DNA of 6,170 nucleotides from DATIHK01 sp035480775 (GCA_035480775.1 DATIHK010000084.1:1-6170); one strand, 5' to 3'. Positions 1-5,449 are shown, counted from the first letter of the stretch. The notes: generated by a model not told the origin, from the letters alone. Numbers and translations are program-made.

Positions 1-474
1 GGTAATTTTATCGTAAGTCATTTCGTGAATTTCATAACAAAATTTAAATTTGCCTTCGAGTCCTGTCTCTTCTTTTAATTCACGAGCAGCAGTTTCTTGT
101 AAAATTTCTCCAAATCTCACTTTGCCGGTAATAAATCCCAAGTAACCAAAATATGGTTCTTTGGTTCGTTCTTGAACCAAAAACTTTTCTGTTGTGTCAA
201 ATTTTTTATGCGGAATTAGAATAACACTTACTTTTGGCTGTTTTTCCATGGTGTGTGTTGCAGTATCAATCTTTCCAGCGAGCATCTTTCCTTTTGCAGA
301 CAGCGCGTAAGCAGTTCCATCTTTTTTTATTAATCCTTCCTGCAAAAGATTTTTTATATGATAGCTAAAATGATCGGTGGTCAAAAAATCAGTGTTTAAA
401 TCTTCAAATCTAGCTTTAGGATTAAATAAAAGTTTAGACAAGATTTTTGTTTGAATCGGATTTAGGTTTTCCAT
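1..474 (-). CDS. Winged-helix/Nudix hydrolase fusion, 3' end cut by window edge
   Basis: I read this gene by hand; 158 codons are visible and the C-terminus lies outside the window. Residues about 5-70 look like a winged-helix DNA-binding domain (helices around SYHIKNLLQEGLI, then a short wing and ALSAKGK). From about residue 80 a Nudix fold begins, with a complete Nudix box at residues 117-139: G, five residues, E, seven residues, then RELKEETGL, so the metal-binding glutamates are intact. Nudix enzymes hydrolyse nucleoside diphosphates linked to another group. A fused winged helix suggests either a ligand-sensing regulator or a tethered enzyme; I cannot tell which. I chose ATG 474 because a TGG-TATTTA extended -10 lies 7 nt upstream and would give a leaderless mRNA. 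The frame is open further up to an in-frame TAA near 547-549, so GTG 525 or 534 is possible. Divergent from the serine hydrolase gene. Confidence 0.85.
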   Translation of the reverse strand, partial: MENLNPIQTKILSKLLFNPKARFEDLNTDFLTTDHFSYHIKNLLQEGLIKKDGTAYALSAKGKMLAGKIDTATHTMEKQPKVSVILIPHKKFDTTEKFLVQERTKEPYFGYLGFITGKVRFGEILQETAARELKEETGLEGKFKFCYEIHEMTYDKIT

Positions 475-481
475 CTCTGTA

Positions 482-490
482 TAAATACCA
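482..490 (-). promoter_or_regulatory. Putative extended -10 for winged-helix/Nudix gene
   Basis: TGG-TATTTA on the minus strand ends 7 nt before ATG 474, so transcription would begin at or next to the start codon. The hexamer matches TATAAT only in its first three bases and no clear -35 is present. The main support is that the same spacing recurs at other genes here. Confidence 0.35.
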
Positions 491-577
491 CGCTTTAACA
501 AATAATCAAGTGAAATTTCTTTCACTAGCTTCACTAATGAGTTTATTTATTTGGACATTTTATGCCTAATGTGTTTG

Positions 578-583
578 TATTAT
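578..583 (+). promoter_or_regulatory. Putative -10 box of serine hydrolase gene
   Basis: TATTAT lies 4 nt before ATG 588. There is no Shine-Dalgarno sequence, so a leaderless or nearly leaderless transcript is likely. TTGGAC at 551-556 resembles a -35 but is 21 bp away, which is too far for a standard promoter. Confidence 0.4.
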
Positions 584-587
584 AAAG

Positions 588-1589
588 ATGTTAATCACAT
601 TTAAACGTTTATTTGTTGCTGTTGTTTTACTTTTTGTCGGAGTTGCTCTAGGTTTTTTAGTATCCAACTATACAAAGCACCCAGTCGCTGTAAATAGCTC
701 TAATTTGCAAGAAATCCGCTTAAAAGAGGGCTATAAATTTATTAACCCTTTGCTTGAATGTGATTCAAATATTCAAAATAGTCTGCAAATACGCGATCTG
801 GAAGCTCGTTTAAAAGATTATATTAATACTAAAATTTCTAACAACAACATTACATTTGCCGCAATTTACTTTAGAGATTTAAACAATGGTCCTTGGTTAA
901 GCATAAATTCTTCTACACGTTTTTCACCTGCTAGTTTGCTTAAGGTTCCTTTAATGATTGGCTATTATAAGTGGTCTGAAAGCGATCCATCTGTATTAAA
1001 CAAAAAGCTTAATGACGACGTAACAGATGTGCAAGCATCTTATAAAAATGTCGAATTTATTCCACAAAAAGAGTTGCAGGCTGGTAGTGACTACACTATA
1101 GACGATCTTATAAGCCGCATGATTATGTATTCTGATAATGTATCTACCGAAGTATTAACAAGGAACATTTCGGATGCGAAAAAGTTTCAAACTTTTGTAG
1201 ATATGGATGTTGATACATCAATGCTTTTATCAAATCCAACCGGAGATACAATTTCGGTAAAAGATTATGCGTCATTTTTTAGAATTTTATATAATGCTTC
1301 GTATCTAAATGGAACGTTATCTGAAAAAGCCCTTCAGTTACTTAGTAAATCTACATTTATGCAAGGCATCGTCGCTGGTGTACCAAAAGACACTGTTGTT
1401 GCACATAAATTTGGTGAACGCTTTCACGAAGATACAGGCGAAAAGCAACTACACGATTGTGGAATTGTTTATGCTCCAAAGCATCCATATCTACTTTGTG
1501 TTATGACCAAGGGAAATGACTACGACTTGCTTTCGAAAAGTATTGCAGAAATTTCTACCATTGTTTATTCAAAAGTAACTTCTGAATAG
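588..1589 (+). CDS. Membrane-anchored class A-like serine hydrolase (beta-lactamase/D,D-peptidase fold)
   Basis: 333 aa. Residues 7-26 form one hydrophobic segment, a membrane anchor or uncleaved signal, so the catalytic domain should face outward. Three active-site motifs of the penicillin-recognising serine enzymes are in order: SxxK as S116-L-L-K119 (context RFSPASLLKVPL), SDN at 182-184, and K274-F-G276 where KTG or KSG is usual. I see no equivalent of the class A Ω-loop Glu166 (ExxLN), which true class A β-lactamases need for deacylation. A cell-wall D,D-peptidase-like or penicillin-binding role is therefore more likely than antibiotic hydrolysis. The C-terminal stretch HDCGIVYAPKHPYLLCVMTKG is the typical β-strand pair after the third motif. 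ATG 588 is set by the -10 just upstream. The TPR gene follows 14 nt after the TAG stop, so the two may be co-transcribed, although the TPR gene also has its own -10. Confidence 0.88.
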   Translation: MLITFKRLFVAVVLLFVGVALGFLVSNYTKHPVAVNSSNLQEIRLKEGYKFINPLLECDSNIQNSLQIRDLEARLKDYINTKISNNNITFAAIYFRDLNNGPWLSINSSTRFSPASLLKVPLMIGYYKWSESDPSVLNKKLNDDVTDVQASYKNVEFIPQKELQAGSDYTIDDLISRMIMYSDNVSTEVLTRNISDAKKFQTFVDMDVDTSMLLSNPTGDTISVKDYASFFRILYNASYLNGTLSEKALQLLSKSTFMQGIVAGVPKDTVVAHKFGERFHEDTGEKQLHDCGIVYAPKHPYLLCVMTKGNDYDLLSKSIAEISTIVYSKVTSE

Positions 1590-1598
1590 TGGTAAAAT
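1590..1598 (+). promoter_or_regulatory. Extended -10 promoter of TPR gene
   Basis: TGG-TAAAAT begins one base after the upstream stop codon and ends 5 nt before ATG 1604. It is a good extended -10 placed for a leaderless mRNA. No Shine-Dalgarno sequence lies before the ATG. Confidence 0.55.
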
Positions 1599-1603
1599 GA
1601 CTT

Positions 1604-2170
1604 ATGCAAAAAATAGTAATGATTTTACTAGGTTTTGTCGCCTTAGCTCTTTTTGTTGGCCACGGAGTTTTAAGTACACTTCAACAAGACAAGCAATGCA
1701 CCACAACTCATCAAGCTTCCACGACGCCTCCTGCAGCTTTAGTTACTGCAGTCGACTATTTTGATCAAGGAAATTACGACTATGATGTAGGTGACTGTAA
1801 GAAGGCGGTTTTAGATTATACGCAAGCAATAAAGCTTAAATTTAATTATCCAGAAGCATTTAACAATCGCGCTTATACGTACATGCGAATGCAAGATTAC
1901 GCCAAAGCTTTACCCGATCTAGATCAAGCGATTAAACTCCGTCCAAATTATGTAACAGCATTAATGAATCGTGGAGATATTTACAATTTTTACTATAATG
2001 TCGACCGTCAAAAAGCACTTGCCGATTACAATACTGTTTTAGGATTAGGAGAAGCCTCGTATCACGGAACAAGTCTATGCGGCCATAGATTATTAGCAAT
2101 AAATAACGGTTGGAATGTAAATACTTTTTCCAAGCTTTTTAGCGGTGGACTCAACGTAGGCTGCGAATAA
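1604..2170 (+). CDS. TPR-repeat protein with N-terminal membrane anchor
   Basis: 188 aa. Residues 3-23 are hydrophobic (signal anchor), followed by a Thr/Pro-rich linker to about residue 45. Two clear tetratricopeptide units follow: about 50-82 (DYFDQGNYDYDVGDCKKAV, then YTQAIKLKFN) and 83-116 (PEAFNNRAYTYMRMQDYAKA, then LDQAIKLRPN). A third, weaker unit covers 117-150. The last 35 or so residues are not TPR and hold two Cys (CGHRLL and the penultimate C187). TPRs make helical scaffolds for protein-protein binding; the partner here is unknown. It sits directly behind the serine hydrolase in the same direction and probably also faces outside, so the two may act together at the envelope (inference). 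It converges on the VOC gene, with stop codons about 11 bp apart and only AT-rich sequence between. Confidence 0.8.
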   Translation: MQKIVMILLGFVALALFVGHGVLSTLQQDKQCTTTHQASTTPPAALVTAVDYFDQGNYDYDVGDCKKAVLDYTQAIKLKFNYPEAFNNRAYTYMRMQDYAKALPDLDQAIKLRPNYVTALMNRGDIYNFYYNVDRQKALADYNTVLGLGEASYHGTSLCGHRLLAINNGWNVNTFSKLFSGGLNVGCE

Positions 2171-2181
2171 TTTAAATTTAA

Positions 2182-2541
2182 TTATTTACTTGGCCACGGA
2201 CTCATTAGTTGAAAATAATTTCCATCAGGATCGGCAAACGTTGCAATCCACATGCCGCCCATTTCGTAAGGCTCTTTAACTACTGCTGCGCCAGCACCTT
2301 TAATGCGTTCAAATTCACCTTTTACATCTGGAGTTTCTAAATTAAACATTACTCGACCTGGTTCTTTGGATTTACCAATCATTTCAGAGTGTTCTCCGAC
2401 GCCGAAGAAGACACTTCCGACGGTCCAACCGTACCATTTTTCTTCGCTCATATCTGGAGCTTTTGCGAAAACTTTAGTATAAAAATCTGCCATGTTTTTA
2501 GGTTGCATGGACCCAACCATTAATGAGTTTAAATTTAGCAT
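2182..2541 (-). CDS. VOC (glyoxalase/bleomycin-resistance fold) family protein
   Basis: 119 aa, the length of a single two-module VOC domain. The N-terminal module carries the typical helix PKNMADFYTKVF, and the second ends in the signature FADPDGNYFQLMSPW. Members include glyoxalase I, ring-cleavage dioxygenases and antibiotic-binding proteins. The usual metal ligands are not evident: there is no His on the first strand (MVGSMQ), and the last-strand Glu of DPDGN..EL is Gln here (YFQL). The protein may bind a ligand without metal catalysis, and its substrate cannot be predicted. ATG 2541 is fixed by an extended -10 six nt upstream. Confidence 0.85.
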   Translation of the reverse strand: MLNLNSLMVGSMQPKNMADFYTKVFAKAPDMSEEKWYGWTVGSVFFGVGEHSEMIGKSKEPGRVMFNLETPDVKGEFERIKGAGAAVVKEPYEMGGMWIATFADPDGNYFQLMSPWPSK

Positions 2542-2547
2542 TTGTAT

Positions 2548-2556
2548 ATTGTAGCA
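2548..2556 (-). promoter_or_regulatory. Extended -10 promoter of VOC gene
   Basis: TGC-TACAAT on the minus strand is a strong extended -10 (5 of 6 bases). It ends 6 nt before ATG 2541, placing the transcript start on the initiation codon. There is no Shine-Dalgarno site and no good -35. Confidence 0.6.
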
Positions 2557-2600
2557 GACTGAAAAGTTACAAAGTTAATTTGTAGTTAAGGATTTGTAAG

Positions 2601-2650
2601 AAAAGGCGCTCAGTTTCGCGATTTTGTGAGAATCACTAGCCGGCGCCTCT
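2601..2650 (-). terminator. Possible intrinsic terminator of membrane-protein gene
   Basis: It begins just past the membrane-protein stop codon. On the minus strand AGGCGC (2648-2643) pairs with GCGCCT (2609-2604), extended by a G-U and an A-U pair, and is followed by TTTCTT. The 33-nt loop is long for a terminator but contains an inner hairpin, GTGA-TTC-TCAC. Position and T-rich tail fit termination; the long loop and broken T-tract lower confidence. Confidence 0.45.
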
Positions 2651-2655
2651 AAGTT

Positions 2656-3405
2656 CTAATGTACGAAGATCAGCCAGATTAGACTTATCAATTCGTACAA
2701 CACAAACACTAAAAATCCTGTTATAGCGAGCAAATTATACAGAGTATGTACCGTTGCAGAATCTTTTAGCGCCTTTTTTACCGAGTGGTTTTGACTGTAC
2801 GACCTAAGATAAACAAACATTAATATGAATCCAGTCAGCGATAATATTAATGCAACACCTATTGGCACAATGATCATCGTAAAGTGCATTAGTCCAAATG
2901 ATAGACATGCTCGTAAGCGTTCTTTTGTATTCCATTGTTCGCTACCAGCTCTAAAGTCTAGCTCTTCGCGCATAGCAAACCACGGAAGATTGTTAGCAAG
3001 ATTGGCTGGACCAATTCCGTAAATGCTACCGACATTTTTACGCCAAGAAATCAAAAGCACGAACATAACAATTGTTGTTGTACTAAGTGTTACCGTTTTA
3101 TTGTCGTGTAAAATATACTTAAAGATAGCTTGTGGAATTATGTCGACAATACGCACGATACTGTAGTTAAATCCCGGGATTTTAATGACGACAATACTCA
3201 GCGAAACCGCACAGGTCAAAGCAAATAGAGCATAAAACCAGTGGTGAAGTCTCAGAGATTTCCAAAACAAGTTCCAATTGTACTGTACGCCGCTGACTTT
3301 TTTGGCGCTCTCAGTTTTTGCCGGTTTGATGCTTAGAAACTGTGTAGCTAGCCAGTTTTGGCCTCTTCCGACCAAAACTCCAACTTCCCAATCTTCTGCG
3401 CTCAT
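2656..3405 (-). CDS. Conserved-type polytopic membrane protein, function unknown
   Basis: 249 aa from ATG 3405. I chose this start because GAAAGGAAAG, a good Shine-Dalgarno site, lies about 6-8 nt upstream. The further in-frame ATG at 3444 lies only 3 nt from the -10 box and ahead of the expected transcript start. The first 50 residues are soluble and polar. Hydrophobic stretches at about 56-76, 107-121, 170-200 (probably one long or two short helices) and 222-247 suggest four or five membrane helices. Between helices 2 and 3 is a hydrophilic loop with the distinctive run GIGPANLANNLPWFAMREELD. I do not recognise the family. Base composition is moderately AT-rich, like the host genes rather than the GC island upstream. 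It has a near-consensus promoter and a 5'-UTR hairpin, so it is probably well expressed. Confidence 0.8.
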   Translation of the reverse strand: MSAEDWEVGVLVGRGQNWLATQFLSIKPAKTESAKKVSGVQYNWNLFWKSLRLHHWFYALFALTCAVSLSIVVIKIPGFNYSIVRIVDIIPQAIFKYILHDNKTVTLSTTTIVMFVLLISWRKNVGSIYGIGPANLANNLPWFAMREELDFRAGSEQWNTKERLRACLSFGLMHFTMIIVPIGVALILSLTGFILMFVYLRSYSQNHSVKKALKDSATVHTLYNLLAITGFLVFVLYELISLIWLIFVH

Positions 3406-3410
3406 GTTCA

Positions 3411-3420
3411 CTTTCCTTTC
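3411..3420 (-). promoter_or_regulatory. Shine-Dalgarno site deciding start at 3405
   Basis: GAAAGGAAAG on the minus strand, followed by TGAAC and then ATG 3405. It places the real start 13 codons inside the longest open frame. Confidence 0.75.
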
Positions 3421-3431
3421 GGGGATTGTTA

Positions 3432-3446
3432 GCGTGGTTTGCACGC
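3432..3446 (-). promoter_or_regulatory. Inverted repeat at the 5' end of membrane-protein mRNA
   Basis: GCGTG-CAAAC-CACGC, a perfect 5-bp stem with a 5-nt loop, starts on the base after the -10 box. It covers the predicted transcript start. It could be an operator or a 5' hairpin that stabilises the mRNA. Confidence 0.4.
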
Positions 3447-3475
3447 ATTATAGGATATATACGGAAATATGTAAA
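3447..3475 (-). promoter_or_regulatory. Near-consensus sigma-70-type promoter of membrane-protein gene
   Basis: On the minus strand, -35 TTTACA (3475-3470; 5 of 6), a 17-bp spacer, and -10 TATAAT (3452-3447; 6 of 6). It is the best promoter in the window and predicts a transcript start near 3440 with a leader of about 35 nt. The -35 overlaps the T-tract of the upstream terminator. Confidence 0.75.
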
Positions 3476-3523
3476 AAAAAGCGGAGAAGTGAAAAAGGGA
3501 CGTTGTCCATTCTTCACTCCTCC
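3473..3523 (-). terminator. Strong rho-independent terminator of GC-island gene
   Basis: The hairpin spans 3523-3483 on the minus strand and ends in GC then eight T (3480-3473). The outer stem pairs GGAGGAGTGAA with TTCACTTCTCC; the tip is GGAC-AAC-GTCC. The two mismatches of the stem are A-C on the plus strand but G-U wobbles in the minus-strand RNA, so the structure is tuned to the minus direction. It lies 23 bp after the stop codon of the GC-rich gene. Confidence 0.85.
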
Positions 3524-3545
3524 AATTGGTGTAGGTCAGGGCCTG

Positions 3546-4385
3546 TTAGTGGCCGTTATTGACGAAGCTCACGCACTGTCCCTGATTCGGGAAGGCGGGA
3601 TTGTTGTACGCTTGCCAGCCACCCTTCTTGCACTGATCGATGTTGGTGGGCGGGCCGACGAGATGCAGGACGTTGTATTTCTTGGTGTTGTCGAAGGCCA
3701 AGAACGGAAACGCGGAGTCAACGAGCCAGCCGTAGCGACTGCCTCCGACCGTTGTACCGATGATGTCGGTGGGGTCGCTGAGGTCCCACATGTGCAGCAT
3801 GTTGCCGCCGGTGTCGAGCACATCCATAACGACATCGAGGACACCAGATCCGTTGTTCTGAAATGTCCACCGGAAGGTATACCAGCCAGATTGGCTGATG
3901 ACGAATGGATCCCGCCCTGGGTTGGCCGGCCAGCCGCCCGAGTTGTTACTCGCGCTCATGATCCATTGGCCTGGGTTGCCGGGGTTGGTCCCAACGCTGT
4001 AGACGAAGTCTCTGCGGTGGTTTCCGCTTGGGTCGCCGATTGCCGAGGAAATCTCGAAGCGTGCATCCTGGCCGGTGGGCACGTTCGTGTCGAGAAAGAC
4101 ATCCAGCTGGGTGACATACCCGTCGCTGGGGAAGACGTTTTCGTAGCCGCCCCAGTCTGTGTAGACGCCGGACTGTGCCTCAGCGTGGTACGCGCCGGTG
4201 GCCGAAGTAATGCCGTTGGTGCCGCTCGCGACGCGAGTAATGGTACCGCCATTGTTGTACCAGCCTGCCGTGTTGACCTCGAAGCCGTTGAAAAAGCTCG
4301 AGGCTGCGAGTGCCGCGCCCAGGGGGGCCAGGGCAAGAATCGCTACCACAAATCCGATCACGCCTTTCCGTAAAACTCGTTGCAT
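3546..4385 (-). CDS. Secreted protein with C-terminal CKKGGW...NQGQCVSFV motif
   Basis: 279 aa. It has a classic signal peptide: basic start MQRVLRK, hydrophobic core to about residue 24, and a likely cut after ALA at residue 27. The mature part opens with SSFFNGFEVNTAGW and is rich in Gly, Asn, Thr and aromatics, as in β-sandwich (jelly-roll or lectin-like) extracellular domains; no catalytic motif is visible. The tail, residues 250-275, carries C252-KKGGW and NQGQC271-VSFV. I know this short motif from the C-termini of many secreted proteins in unrelated phyla; the two Cys could form a disulfide. Its role is not established to my knowledge. The start is fixed by AAGGAG six nt before ATG 4385. 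Codons are strongly G/C-ending, unlike all neighbours, and the gene has its own promoter and terminator, so I infer horizontal acquisition. Confidence 0.85.
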   Translation of the reverse strand: MQRVLRKGVIGFVVAILALAPLGAALAASSFFNGFEVNTAGWYNNGGTITRVASGTNGITSATGAYHAEAQSGVYTDWGGYENVFPSDGYVTQLDVFLDTNVPTGQDARFEISSAIGDPSGNHRRDFVYSVGTNPGNPGQWIMSASNNSGGWPANPGRDPFVISQSGWYTFRWTFQNNGSGVLDVVMDVLDTGGNMLHMWDLSDPTDIIGTTVGGSRYGWLVDSAFPFLAFDNTKKYNVLHLVGPPTNIDQCKKGGWQAYNNPAFPNQGQCVSFVNNGH

Positions 4386-4391
4386 CTTGCT

Positions 4392-4397
4392 CTCCTT
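4392..4397 (-). promoter_or_regulatory. Shine-Dalgarno site of GC-island gene
   Basis: AAGGAG on the minus strand, followed by AGCAAG and ATG 4385. The six-nt spacing is ideal and contrasts with the SD-less neighbours. Confidence 0.75.
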
Positions 4398-4426
4398 TTC
4401 CAGTGTTGCCGGATGAAATCTGGATC

Positions 4427-4455
4427 AGAATACACCTATAGGCTGTAATATGCAA
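4427..4455 (-). promoter_or_regulatory. Possible promoter of GC-island gene
   Basis: On the minus strand, TTGCAT (4455-4450), a 17-bp spacer, and TATTCT (4432-4427), each about 4 of 6 to consensus. The predicted leader is about 35 nt. An overlapping alternative with TTGATC further upstream and CATATT as -10 cannot be excluded. Confidence 0.4.
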
Positions 4456-4484
4456 GATAATTAGGGTCCGATCAAAACTCAGAA

Positions 4485-4805
4485 TTATTTTTGTACAGCA
4501 TGTTTTGCTCGTTTACTGAGGACATATTGCACAGAAGGGCTTATTGGTTTATCTGTGCGGTGAATACAACCCAGCCAGCAACAAGGACGGCGCATGCCTT
4601 CTTTAAGTTCTGTGCGGACTCTTTCGATGTGCTGCTTTCTGGTTTCGTTGTTTTTAACTGAGATCACCCAGCAGATCCATTCATTGCGTGCGAGCGGAGT
4701 AATATCTTCCCAGGCTGCAAGGGCTTTTGGGTCAGAAGCTAAAGTTTCTCGTAAATCAGCTGGAAGTTTGTGTACTGTTCCACTTGAAATACCTTTTTTA
4801 ATCAT
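4485..4805 (-). CDS. YdeI/OmdA-family (bacteriocin-protection-like) protein
   Basis: 106 aa. The core matches my memory of the YdeI or OmpD-associated family (Pfam name 'Bacteriocin-protection'): LPADLRETLASDPKALAAW, then PLARNEWICWV, then a basic helix with TRKQHIERVRTELKEG, then RRPCCWLGCIHR at residues 72-83. The cluster C75, C76, C80 and H82 could bind a metal, but this is inference. Some members were linked to bacteriocin resistance or porin regulation in enterobacteria; the biochemical role is unknown, and an outer-membrane link makes little sense in a CPR host. The last 20 or so residues are a basic extension. The start at ATG 4805 follows an extended -10 by 5 nt, with no Shine-Dalgarno site. 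Only 38 bp separate it from the next gene upstream. No terminator is visible after its stop. Confidence 0.8.
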   Translation of the reverse strand: MIKKGISSGTVHKLPADLRETLASDPKALAAWEDITPLARNEWICWVISVKNNETRKQHIERVRTELKEGMRRPCCWLGCIHRTDKPISPSVQYVLSKRAKHAVQK

Positions 4806-4810
4806 AGGTT

Positions 4811-4819
4811 ATTCTAACA
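4811..4819 (-). promoter_or_regulatory. Extended -10 promoter of YdeI-family gene
   Basis: TGT-TAGAAT on the minus strand (5 of 6 plus TGn) ends 5 nt before ATG 4805, again implying a leaderless mRNA. Confidence 0.55.
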
Positions 4820-4843
4820 AACTTTATATTGATATATCTCGCT

Positions 4844-5305
4844 TTAGAGAGGAGGGACAACATATCCTAATACATTAAAATCTGGATGCCATACTTCTAG
4901 CATATCGTTTGGAACTTCTCGAATGTATGGTGATGTATTTAAGTGTTTGGTCTTGAACTCCTTGTAATTACCTGGCTCATAGTCTCCGCAACCAACTTGT
5001 AGTCTATAAGGATCTACAATTCGAACTCCTATGTATTCAATATGGTAATCTCGAATTTTTTTGCTAGTTTTTATATAGAAACTAGTCTTAGCATTAAAAG
5101 AAGCAGCAGGTCCCATTTTAGTAATGAGACTTTTCAAATAATCATATTCTTCAAAATAGTGTGGAAAGACTTTTAATGTAGTGATAGGGAGTTTTTGATT
5201 AAACAATTTCTGCGACAACTTTTCCAACTCCAATGTAAGATAACTTAAAACTTGGTCAAATTGCTCTTCGTTAGTAATCGGGCTGAATTGATATGGTGAA
5301 CTCAT
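4844..5305 (-). CDS. Uncharacterised 153-aa protein
   Basis: I do not recognise the family. The protein is soluble, with no membrane segment. Residues 13-37 form an acidic amphipathic helix (EEQFDQVLSYLTLELEKLSQ). The middle has FPHYFEEYDYLKSLI. The C-terminal half is distinctive and β-rich: YHIEYIGVRIVDPYRLQVGC at 87-106, CGDYEPGNYKEFKTKHL, and the end MLEVWHPDFNVLGYVV. The frame continues upstream to ATG 5359, but I place the start at ATG 5305 because a perfect TATAAT lies 6 nt before it. The extra 18 codons would read antisense through the promoter, the plus-strand mini-ORF and part of the 33-bp repeat. It lies upstream of the YdeI-family gene and downstream of the immunity-like gene, all on one strand, but each seems to have its own -10. 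Confidence 0.7.
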   Translation of the reverse strand: MSSPYQFSPITNEEQFDQVLSYLTLELEKLSQKLFNQKLPITTLKVFPHYFEEYDYLKSLITKMGPAASFNAKTSFYIKTSKKIRDYHIEYIGVRIVDPYRLQVGCGDYEPGNYKEFKTKHLNTSPYIREVPNDMLEVWHPDFNVLGYVVPPL

Positions 5306-5311
5306 ATAAGC

Positions 5312-5317
5312 ATTATA
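5312..5317 (-). promoter_or_regulatory. -10 box of the 153-aa protein gene
   Basis: A perfect TATAAT on the minus strand ends 6 nt before ATG 5305, which supports this start over the ATG at 5359. No convincing -35 is present. Confidence 0.55.
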
Positions 5318-5329
5318 TATGAAATAGAG

Positions 5330-5449
5330 GTGTTTAAATATCTTTGGCTCCCCATTCATGACGATACTATAACTAGCTTGATTGAGATATTAGAGGATAT
5401 GAAATTTGTTTCTAAGCTAAAATTACAACTTTCCAACTCGCTCTTTTAA
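5330..5449 (+). CDS. Mini-ORF copy 1 (WLPIHDD family), unrecognised
   Basis: The frame is open from 5300 (just after a TGA) to TAA 5447-5449. GTG 5330 would give 39 aa; no ATG exists in frame and the true start is unknown. From Trp (codon 5345-5347) it reads WLPIHDDTITSLIEILED, then a basic amphipathic tail to a terminal Phe. The second copy at 5863-5964 has the same 34-residue length without gaps, and 18 of 34 residues are identical. Among identical residues after the first 11 codons, six codons differ only silently (TTG/TTA, GAG/GAA, GAT/GAC, TCT/TCC, CTA/CTT, AAA/AAG). This is strong evidence that this frame has been translated. It may be a small protein or the severed C-terminal end of a larger one. 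Its stop overlaps the stop of the convergent immunity-like gene in TTAA 5446-5449. Confidence 0.5.
   Translation: MFKYLWLPIHDDTITSLIEILEDMKFVSKLKLQLSNSLF
5343..5375 (+). repeat. 33-bp direct repeat, copy 1
   Basis: It begins TTTGGCTCCCCATTC and ends TATAACTA. It is identical to 5861-5893 except C/A at 5367 versus 5885. It covers the first 11 codons of the shared mini-ORF segment; past its edges nucleotide identity falls while the protein stays similar. Confidence 0.85.

Noticed and set aside
551..583. TTGGAC as -35 for the serine hydrolase promoter
   Set aside because: The distance to TATTAT is 21 bp, beyond the normal 16-18 bp.
588..1589. Calling the serine hydrolase an antibiotic-resistance β-lactamase
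   Set aside because: The third motif is KFG and no class A Glu166 is visible. The family label alone does not show resistance.
3426..4373. Long plus-strand open frame (315 codons) across the GC-rich region
   Set aside because: It is antisense to the signal-peptide gene, has an unnatural composition, and crosses the terminator and the promoter of the membrane-protein gene. Long antisense frames are expected in GC-rich coding DNA.
3453..4465. Direct repeats flanking the GC island as insertion scars
   Set aside because: Only AATATG-type short matches in AT-rich flanks were found, which is not more than chance.
5330..5449. Reading the mini-ORF tail as the C-terminus of a type I restriction specificity subunit (LPPI...ILxxL pattern)
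   Set aside because: The spacing after the Pro-Ile differs and the Gln of the usual EQ motif is missing. The likeness is too weak to name.
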